NCBI GenBank assembly: GCA_946539945.1
Contig: CAMNHX010000036.1
Span: 1-9,136 of the forward strand
Source of the DNA: an uncultured Desulfobulbus sp.
GTDB taxonomy: Bacteria > Desulfobacterota > Desulfobulbia > Desulfobulbales > Desulfobulbaceae
Direction: 5' to 3'
Length of the DNA stretch: 9,136 nucleotides
The notes under the pieces were generated by a model. The model worked only from the letters and a program-made list of their open reading frames with translations. It was not told where the DNA came from and made no database searches. Positions 1 through 9,000 of the stretch are shown here, one piece after another. Both the position numbers and the translations under genes were made by a program. How positions within the stretch are numbered: position 1 is the first letter of the stretch; each line of letters opens with the position of its first letter.

Positions 1-3000
1 GAACGAGCGCAAACCGGGAACTTCCCGGTCCCGGAGGACTCCATGCTTTCAGAAGTCTCGAAAAAGCTGTTGGAAAAGGTGAAGTCAGCGTCTGCGGAAG
101 AGGTTGCAGTCCTGCTTGCCTCTGGCGCAGACCCAAACGCCAAAGACAAGGACGGCTTGACAGTCCTGATGCTGGCAGCATGGCGATCCAGGGCTCCAGA
201 GGTGCTCAAGGTACTTCTGGACGCTGGCGCAGACCCAAAGGCTGTCAACAGGAGAGGCTGGACAGCGTTGAAGTTCGCGGAAGAGCTGAACACGAATCCC
301 GACATTGCCGAGGTTCTGGTCCAAGTGCGGTCTGCGGAGGAGGACAAGGCGGCAGAGGCGCAGGACGAAGAGAGCCTGGACGATGGCCTGCTTTCCGGGG
401 ACGAGAGCGCGGACCAGAGCGCTCCTGCCGTTGCGGAGGTGTCCCGGTCTCCGGAAGACGCCACTGCTCCGCCCAGACTTTCCCCGGCGGAAGCTACGGA
501 AAAGTTGCTGGAAAAGGTGAAGTCAGCAAGCCCGGAAGAGGTCAAGGTCCTGCTTGCCGCTGGCGCAGACCCAAACGCCAGAAACAGGACAGGCTGGACA
601 GCGCTGATGCAGGCAGCCTGGCTGAACGGGAATCCCGAAGTACTCAAAGCCTTGCTTGCCGCTGGTGCAGACCCGAAGGCCAGGGACAAGGACGGCAAGA
701 CCGCCCTGATGCAGGCGGCCACGCATAACGAGAATCCTGAAGAGGTCAAGGTCCTGCTTGCCGCTGGCGCAGACCCGAACGCCACGGACGCGGTCGGCAG
801 AACGGCTTTGATGAAGGCAGCGATGTGGAACGGGAATCCCGAAGTGCTCAAAGCCTTGCTTGCCGCTGGTGCAGACCCGAAGATCAGGGACAAGGACGGC
901 AAGACCGCCCTGGATCTGGCGCAGGAACGCGACCATGCTGCTGTGGCCAAAGTGCTGGACCAGGCCCAGACCGGAGATTTCCGCCCGGATGCTGAAGCTG
1001 CGGCCCGGAAGGCTTCTGCTGCGTCCCACCCCTCTGCGGATGCCCCGCCTTTTTCGCACCGCAGGAGAGATCGCGCTTCACACTCCACATCCCACACTCC
1101 ACACTCCTCTTCCCGTTCTGCCATGCCCTCACCCGAAGAGGCAACAGCAAAGCTGCTCCTGGTAGAGGCAGGCTGGGGCGATCCGGACAAGGTTCTGGCC
1201 TTGCTCGCGGCAGGCGCGGATGTGAATGCCAGGGACGGGGATGGCAAAACCGTGTTGATGGAAGCAGCGTGGAACGAGAATCCTGAAATGGTCAAAGTGT
1301 TGCTGGCCACAGGTGCAGACCTGCACACCAAGGACAGGGACGGCGAAAACGCCTTGATGAAAGCGGCGCGATACAACGAGAATCCAGAGATCATCAGGGC
1401 CTTGTTGGCTGCCCATGCGGAGGTGAACGCAACGGACAAGGAGGGCAGAACCGCCCTGATGCAGGCGGCGCGGTACAACGAGAATCCAGAGGTGATCGCA
1501 GTCCTTCTTGCTGCTGGCGCAAGCCTGAACGCAACGGACGAAGACGGCAAGACAGCGCTCATGCACGCGGCCTCGCGGAGCAAGAATCCCCTGGTGGTGC
1601 AAAGGCTTCTGGATGCGCTTGCACAGGCGGGCAGGCAGTCCTGGGCAGCAGGCGGTCCTGCCGGTGTGGATGCGGTGGACAGGTACGGCAGGACAGCCCT
1701 GATGCTGGCAGCGGAAAAGAACTGGAATCCTGCGGTACTCAAGGTTCTGCTTGCCGCTGGCGCAGGTCTTTCGGGGAGAACCGGAGCGGGCAGGACAGCC
1801 TTGATGTTGGCCGCAAAGAGTAACGTGAAACCTGAAGTGATCCAGACCCTGCTTGCCGCTGGCGCGGACCTGAACGCCAAGGACCGGGACGGTTGGACAG
1901 CGCTGCACTACGCGGAAATGAACGAGAATCCGGAAGTGGTTGCCATTCTGGGTCAGGTCCGGCAGGCAGAGTCTGGTCTGGCTCCTGAAGGTGACTGGGA
2001 AGGCGCAACCGTGCCGGGCCAGGAGCCTGCGGAGCCTGCCGCTGCGGTGGAGGAGGCGGACAGGGAAGAGCCGGAGCGCCAGACTGCAGAACAGCCTGTC
2101 GCGCCAGAAGAGGAGGAGCGCTCCGCGCACGCCACGCTTGCAGCAGCGGCAACGGAAAAGCTGCTTGAAGAGGTGGCCTGGAACGCACCTGAAGAGGTGG
2201 AGGCCCTGCTTGCCGCAGGAGCGGACCCGAATGCCAGGGACAGGGACAGCAGGTCTCTACTGATGAAGGCTGCCCTGATGAACGAGCAGCCTGGGGTGCT
2301 TGAGGTGCTTCTGGCTGCTGGCGCGGACCCGAATGTCAGGGACAGGGACAGCGAGACCGCCCTGATGAAGGCCGCATCGTTGAACAGGAACCCTGAAGTG
2401 GTCAAGACCCTGCTTGCCGCTGGCGCGGAGGTGCAGGCCAAAAACCGGGACGGCAGGACTGCCTTGTTCTTGGCGGCGGAGAACGGGAATCCCGAAGTGC
2501 TCAAGGTTCTGCTTGCCGCTGGCGCGGAGATACGGGTCAAGGACAAGCACGGCGAAACCATTTTGATGTGGGCGGTGGAAAATGGCAATCCTGAAGTGGT
2601 GAAAGCACTTTTGGCTGCTGGCGCGGATTTGAACGCCAAAGACAGGGGCGGCAGGACTGCGCTGGAAAGGGCAAGAGAGCAGGGCAAGACTGAAGTGGCG
2701 GAAATCCTGGTCCGGGCGCAGGAGGAGGCTTCCCGCCAAAGCCCTGAAGGGCAGACTGCAGCAGCGGCAAGGCTGCTGGAAGAGGTGGCTTCAGCGACTC
2801 CCGAAGAGGTGAAGGCCCTGCTTGCCGCTGGCGCAGAGGTAAACGCCAGGGACAGCTACGGCGAGACCGCCCTGATGAAAGCCGCGACGTGTAACGGGAA
2901 TCCTGAAGTGGTGAAAGCGCTTTTGGCTGCTGGCGCGGATCTGAAGGAGCAGGACGAGTATGGCAGGACAGCCTTGATGTTGGCGGCGTGGAACGGGAGT

Positions 3001-6000
3001 CCCAAGGTGCTTGCCGCGCTTTTGGCTGCTGGCGCGGATCTGGAGGCCAAAGACAGATGCGGCGAGACCGCCTTGATGAAGGCCGTGACGTATAACAGGA
3101 ATCCTGAAGTGGTGAAAGCGCTTTTGGCTGCTGGCGCGGAGGTCCGGGCCACTGACGGGCGTGGCGGGACCGCCTTGATGAAGGCCGCAGGGCACAAGGG
3201 TGAAAACCTTGAAGCGATCGAGGCGCTTTTGGCTGCTGGCGCGGAGGTAAACGCCAGGGATGAGCGTGGCAAGACGGCATTGATGTGCGCGGCAACGCAG
3301 AGCGGGAGTCCCGAAGTGCTCAAGGTCTTGCTGGCCGCGGGCGCGGAGGTCCGGGCCACTGACCAGGACGGTTGGACAGCGCTGAACTACGCGGAGACCA
3401 TGAACGGGAATCCCGGTGTGACCGAAGTGCTGGCGCTGGCGCTGGCTGCAGATGTGCCCCCGGAATCCGGGGATTCGGAGGAGAGACGCGGCGCGGACTG
3501 GAAGGAATCCCGGTCTGTGCAGTGGTGGCGCAAGGCGGCGGAAAAGGGCAATCCGGGAGCCCAGTTCACCTTGGGGCAGATGTACGCCCAGGGCTTTGGT
3601 CTGCCCCGGGACGCGCATCAGGCTCTGCTCTGGTTCCGCAAGGCTGCGGAACAGGGTCATGCCGAGGCGCTGCGCACTCTGGGTCTGCTCTACGCCCAGG
3701 GCGGTGAAGGTGTGGACAGGGATACGCCTCAAGCCCTGGATTGGCTCCGCAGGGCGGCGAAACAGGGTGATGCCGAGGCACTGTTTACCTTGGGGCAGCT
3801 GTACGCTGAAGGTGATGGCGTGGACAGGGACGAAGGGCTGGCGCTGGACTGGTTCGGCAGGGCAGTGGCACAGGGACACGAGCAGGCCCTGGACCGGATT
3901 CGCCAGAGGGCGGATCAGGGCGATGCCGAGGCCCAATTCGCCTTGGGGCGGCTCTACGTCTGGGGCAGGGGCGTGCCCAAGGACGGGCAACAGGCCCTGG
4001 ACTGGATACACAGGGCAGCGACGCAGGGACATGAACTGGCACTGATCTGGATGCGCCAGACAGCGGATCAGGGCGATGCCGAGGCTCAACGCAATCTGGG
4101 CCTGCTCTACGTCATGGGCAAGGGTGTGGAGAGGGATGTGCGGCAGGCCCTGGATTGGTTCCGCAGGGCAGCGGAACAGGGTCATGCGGGAGGGCAGTAC
4201 AATCTGGGCGTGATGTACGCCAAGGGGAAGGCAGTGCCCAAAGATAGGCGGCAGGCCCTGGACTGGATGGGCAAGGCAGCGGCCCAAGGGCACGGTCAGG
4301 CTCTGGACTGGGTGCGCAAGACAGCAGACCAGGGTGATACCGGAGCCTTGTTCGCCTTGGGGCGGTTCTACGTCACGGGTGAGGGCGTGGGCAAGGATGA
4401 GCGGCAGGCCCTGGACTGCTTCCGCAAGGCAGCAGAACAGGGGCATACGGGCGGGCAGTACAATCTGGGTGTGCTGTACGCCCGGGGCGAAGGCGTACCC
4501 CAGAACAGGCAAGAAGCCCTGGACTGGTTCAACAGGGCGGCAGCGCAGGGACATGGCCAGGCATTGCTCTGGATACGCAAGACAGCGGATCAGGGAGATG
4601 CCGAGGCCCAGTTCGTCCTGGGGCGGCTGTACGCTGAAGGCACAGGTGTGAACAAGGACAGCGAAAAGGCCCTGGACTGGTTCCGCAAGGCAGCGGACCA
4701 GGGTCATGCCGGGGCCAGGCGCGAGCTGGAAGAGCAGGGAGAAGCCTTCTCTGACTCACGTCTGCTGGAGGTGGTGGTGCAGGGCAGCCTTGAGGAGGTG
4801 GCAGCCCTGCTGGATTCAGGCGCAAACGTCCACGTCAGGGACAACTATGGCAGGACAGCCCTGATGGAGGCAGCGGCCTGGAATCGGGCGCCTGAGGTGA
4901 CGCAGGCGCTGCTGGCGGCAGGCGCGGAGGTGAACGCGACCAACAGCTACGGCAGAACCGCCTTGATGGAGGCGGTGACGTGGAACGGGGATGCCGCAGT
5001 GGTCAGGGCGCTGCTGGCGGCGGGCGCAGACCTGAAGGCCCTGGATCTGAACGGCAAGACCGCCCTGATGGAGGCGGTCCAGTGGGACAGGAATCCTGAA
5101 GTAGTCAAGGCGCTGCTGGCGGCGGGCGCAAGCCCGCATACCCGTGATGCAGAGGGTAAAACCGCCCTGATGCACGCGGCAGAGAGCAGCACCAGCCCTG
5201 CAGTGGTGCAAGCGCTTCTGGCAGCGGGTGCGAATCTGAACGCCAGGGACAGGGAGGGCAAGACAACGCTGGAGATTGCGCAGGAAGGCGGCAATGAGGC
5301 AGTGGCCGCAGTGCTGGTCCGGGCGCAGGACAGGGGCGCGGTGTCTGCGGCAGTGACTGCCAGACTGCTGAAAAAGGCAGCAACGGCGAGTCCTGAAGAC
5401 CTGCGGGCCTTGCTGAACTCCGGCGCGGATGTGAACGCCACAGACGAGGACGGCATGACAGCCCTGATGCGCACGGCCATGCTGAACAGGCAGGTCGGCG
5501 CGGTTGAGGCGCTTCTGGCTGCGGGCGCGGACCTGCACGCCACCACCGGCGACGGCAGAACCGCGCTGATGTTTGCGGCGATGATGAATGAGTCGTCGGC
5601 GGTTGAGGCGCTGCTGGCTGCCGGGGCAGATGTGAATGCGAGCAACCGGCACGGCAGGACTGCCCTGATGTGGGCCGCGACCAACGAGCATCCTGAAGTG
5701 GCGGAAGCGCTTCTGGCTGCGGGCGCAGACCTGCAGGCCACCAACAAGGACGGCAAGACCGCGCTGGAGCTGGCGCGGGAGAGCGGCAATGCAGCTGTGG
5801 CTGAAGCACTGGCCCTGGCGCAGGACAGGAGCGTTGACCCGGAAACTGAAGGGCGGGCTGCTGAAGCGCCATCCGAAGAGCAGCCATCCGCAGGGCCTGT
5901 TGAGGCGCAGGATGGGGATCGCGCAGTTGATGCGGACAGGGTTCACGAGGTGGAGGAGACAGGGCAAGAGCCTGTTGCTTCCTCGTCTGTGGAAGCGTCT

Positions 6001-9000
6001 CGTTCTGCGGACTCCACTGCCCGATCCGCGCTCTCTTCTGCCGAGGCAACAGCCAAACTGCTGGCAGTGGCAGGAACAGCCGATCCTGCAGAGCTGTCTG
6101 CCCTCCTTGCCGCTGGCGCGACGCTGAACTCGGACAACCGCCACGGCAGGACCGTGCTCATGGAAGCAGCGATGCTGAACCAGGATCCCGGTGTGATCGA
6201 GGTCCTGCTGGCCGCTGGCGCGGCAGTCCATGCCAGAAAGGAAGACGGCATGACTGCCTTGATGTTTGCGGCCTGGAAGAACGGGAACCCTGAAGTGATC
6301 CAAGCCTTGCTGGCTGGCGGTGCGGATCTGCAGGCCAGGGACGAGGACGGCAAGACCGCGCTCATGTGGGCGGCCTGGAACGAAAATCCTGCGGTGCTTG
6401 CAACCCTGCTTGCCGCTGGCGCGGAGGTGAACGCGACCAACCGGCACGCCAGAACAGCCCTGATGCTGGCAGCCTGGATGAACAGGAATGCCGGTGTAAC
6501 CGAAGCCCTGTTGGCTGCTGGCGCGGATCTGCACGCCACTGATGAAGCGGGCCGGACAGCCTTGATGTTTGCCGCCATGAACTGGACCACAGAAGTAAGC
6601 GAGGCCCTGCTTGCCGCTGGTGCGGAGGGCTCGTTCACGGACCGCGAGGGCAAGACCGCGCTGGCGCTGGCCCGTGAGTACGACAATTCCGGGGTCATCA
6701 GCCTGTTGGCGCAGGAAGGGGAGACTGTCCGGGAAGCGGAGGCAGGGCAAGAGACTGAAGAAGCGACACCCGACGCGCAGAACTTTGCAACCCGCACGGA
6801 CGAGCTGGACGAGGAACTGGTCGCTGGTCTGGATGCGGTTTTTGCCTCTGCAGGGGAAGAGCGGGAAACTGAAGAGCAGGCACCCGCAAGCCAGGAACCC
6901 AAAGCCCCGGACGCTGCTCCTCTCGCATCTGAAGAGGAAAGCCCGGAGTTTGCGGACGCCTCTGCCTTTCCCTTGCGTGAGCCGGTCCAGGCTCCACCTT
7001 CCACGCTTTCGCCTGCGGAAGCGACAGCCCAACTGCTGGACTATGTGGCTGCAACCGCAGAGGATATTGAAGAGGTGACAGTCTTGCTGGCTGCTGGCGC
7101 TGACCTGAAGGCCAGAAACAGCAGCGGCTGGACCGCGCTGATGGAGGCGGCGGCAGGGAACAGGAGTCCTGAAGTGGTCAAGGCGCTCCTGGACGCTGGC
7201 GCTGACCTGCTGGCTGCAGACAGGGAGGGCCGGACAGCGCTGAACCTGGCGCGGAACTGCGGCAATGACGCAGTGGCCGAAGTTCTGACCCGGGCGCTGG
7301 AGGCAGAAACGCGGGCATCCGAAGGGCAATCACCTGCAGCGCAGTCCCCTGAAGTCCGGGAAACCGAAGAACTTGGGGACTCTCCCCGGCCCACTTCCCC
7401 TGTCTCCCTGTCTCCTGAAGAAGCGACAACCAAACTGCTGGAACTGGTGGCAAGCGCGAGTCCTGGAGATGTGTCGCCCCTCTTTGCCGCAGGCGCCAAT
7501 TTGAACGCCTACAACCGGCACGGCAGGACCGTGCTCATGGAAGCGGCGATGCTGAACCAGAACCCCGGCGTGATCGAAGCCTTGTCTGCCGCTGGAGCGG
7601 CAGTGTATGCCAGAAAGGAAGACGGCATGACTGCCTTGATGTTTGCGGCCTGGAAGAACGACAATCCTGAGGTGACCCGGGCGCTTTTGGCCGCAGGAGC
7701 AGACCTGCAGGCCAGGGATGAAGACGGCAAGACCGCCCTGATGTGGGCGGCCTGGAATGCCAATCCCGCAGTGGTACAGGCCCTGCTTGCCGCAGGTGCA
7801 GAGGTGAATGCCGTGAACCGGCACGCCAGAACAGCCCTGATGTTTGCAGCATGGATGAACGACAATGCGGGCATGGTTGAAGCGCTTGTGGCTGCTGGAG
7901 CGGCTTTGGAGGCCAGGGATGAGGCTGGCAAAACAGCCTTGCTCTTTGCCGCCATGAATGAAAACTCCGCTGTGTTCGAAGCCTTGCTGGCCGCTGGTTC
8001 AGACGCGGAGGCCACAGACGGGGAAGGCAGGACAGCGCTGGACATTGCGCGGGAGTATGCCAACTCCGGGGTCATTGGTCTCCTGGCGCAGGATGGGGAA
8101 GTCAGCCCGGAACCGGAAGCGGGACAACCTGCAGAGGCGGCAGACAGGGACCAGGATTCAGGAAACCGCCTTGACGAGGTGGATGAGGAACTCGAAGCTG
8201 GTCTGGATGCGGCTTTTGCCTTTGCAGCGGATGAGCAGGAAACTGCAGAGGCAGATTCTGCAGACCTGAATGCAGACCCAGCCTCTGCCCAAGCGACAGA
8301 CTCTGCTCCTGCGGAATCCCCGCCTCTCCCGCGTTGTGAGCCGGTCCAGACCCCGCCCCCCTCCTCTTTGTCGCCAGCGGAGGCCACAGCCGATCTGCTG
8401 GACTATGTAGCTGCAACTGCAGATGATCTCGAAGAGGTGACAGTCCTGCTGGCCGCAGGCGCGGATCTCCAGGCCAGAAACAGCAACGGCTGGACCGCCT
8501 TAATGGAGGCAGCGGCAGGAAACAGGCATCCTGAAGTGGCGGAAACCCTTTTGGCTGCAGGCGCGGATTTGCAGGCTGTCAACAAGGAGGGCAAGACCGC
8601 CCTGGATTTGGCGCAGGAATGCGGCAACACTGCAGTGGCTGCAGTCCTGATGCAGGCGCAGGAAGAGGCATCCCGGCAGAGCGGTGGAGCGCAGGCAACT
8701 GCATCCGAAGTGGCGGAACCCTCCCCGGCAGAGGCAACGGCCCGTTTGCTGGACCAGGCGGCCTGGGCCTCTCCTGAAGAGCTGCAAACCCTTCTGGCTG
8801 CAGGCGCGGACCTGAAGGCCACAGACAGGGAGGGCTGGACAGCCCTGATGCTGGCAGCGGCGCATAACGAGAATCCCGGCACGGTTGAGGTCTTGCTGGC
8901 CGCTGGCGCGGATTTGCAGGTCAGGGACGGCTACGGCAAGACCGCGCTGATGCGGGCGGCAGCGATGAATGCAAACCCCGGCGCGGTCAGGGAACTCCTG

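Larger units (their letters stand above)
6031..8661 (+). repeat. Segmental duplication: modules 8+9 versus 10+11
   Basis: Segment A (6031-7299) and segment B (7408-8661) hold the same order: six-repeat ankyrin module, acidic linker with the DEEL-AGLDA motif, two-repeat ankyrin module. The offset is 1,377 bp throughout the first module, 1,374 at the linker motif, and 1,362 through the second module. The longest identical stretch I found is 54 bases (6230-6283 and 7607-7660). This is an in-frame tandem duplication that has since diverged by substitutions and small in-frame indels. Confidence 0.9.

Noticed and set aside
13..29. The palindrome as an attachment site or terminator
   Set aside because: No U-tract follows it and there is no second copy or mobile-element gene nearby. 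It is kept only as a possible operator or chance symmetry.
180..728. A 182-codon + strand frame in another register
   Set aside because: It overlaps modules 1-2 out of frame and yields an Arg/Gly/Cys-rich product without structure, while the main frame gives clean ankyrin repeats there.
1123..1125. In-frame ATG before module 3 as an internal start or separate gene
   Set aside because: The upstream bases are C/T-rich with no Shine-Dalgarno, and the frame is continuous from module 2 through linker 2 with no stop.
1129..2130. A 333-codon open frame on the - strand
   Set aside because: Antisense to module 3 and part of linker 3, with the same repetitive composition artefact as the other antisense frames.
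3421..3520. Possible gene boundary between an ankyrin gene and a separate Sel1 gene
   Set aside because: No stop, start or ribosome binding site interrupts the frame between module 5 and the first Sel1 helix, and the same frame returns to ankyrin repeats after the Sel1 block.
2791..4707. A 638-codon open frame on the - strand across module 5 and the Sel1 block
   Set aside because: It is antisense to clear ankyrin and Sel1 coding sequence, with the period of the sense repeats and no recognisable domain. Treated as a shadow of the real gene.
5943..7004. A 353-codon Ser/Ala-rich open frame on the - strand
   Set aside because: Its SAPAASxAxTTSGF-like periodicity is the antisense image of the AAGAD and NPEV codons. 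No independent start signal or family match is apparent.
4816..7329. An 837-codon open frame on the - strand
   Set aside because: It is exactly antisense to the ankyrin array, and its own repeats mirror the ankyrin period. GC-rich codons free of TTA, CTA and TCA in the sense frame leave the antisense frame open. The product is a Cys/His/Gln/Arg-rich string with no family resemblance.
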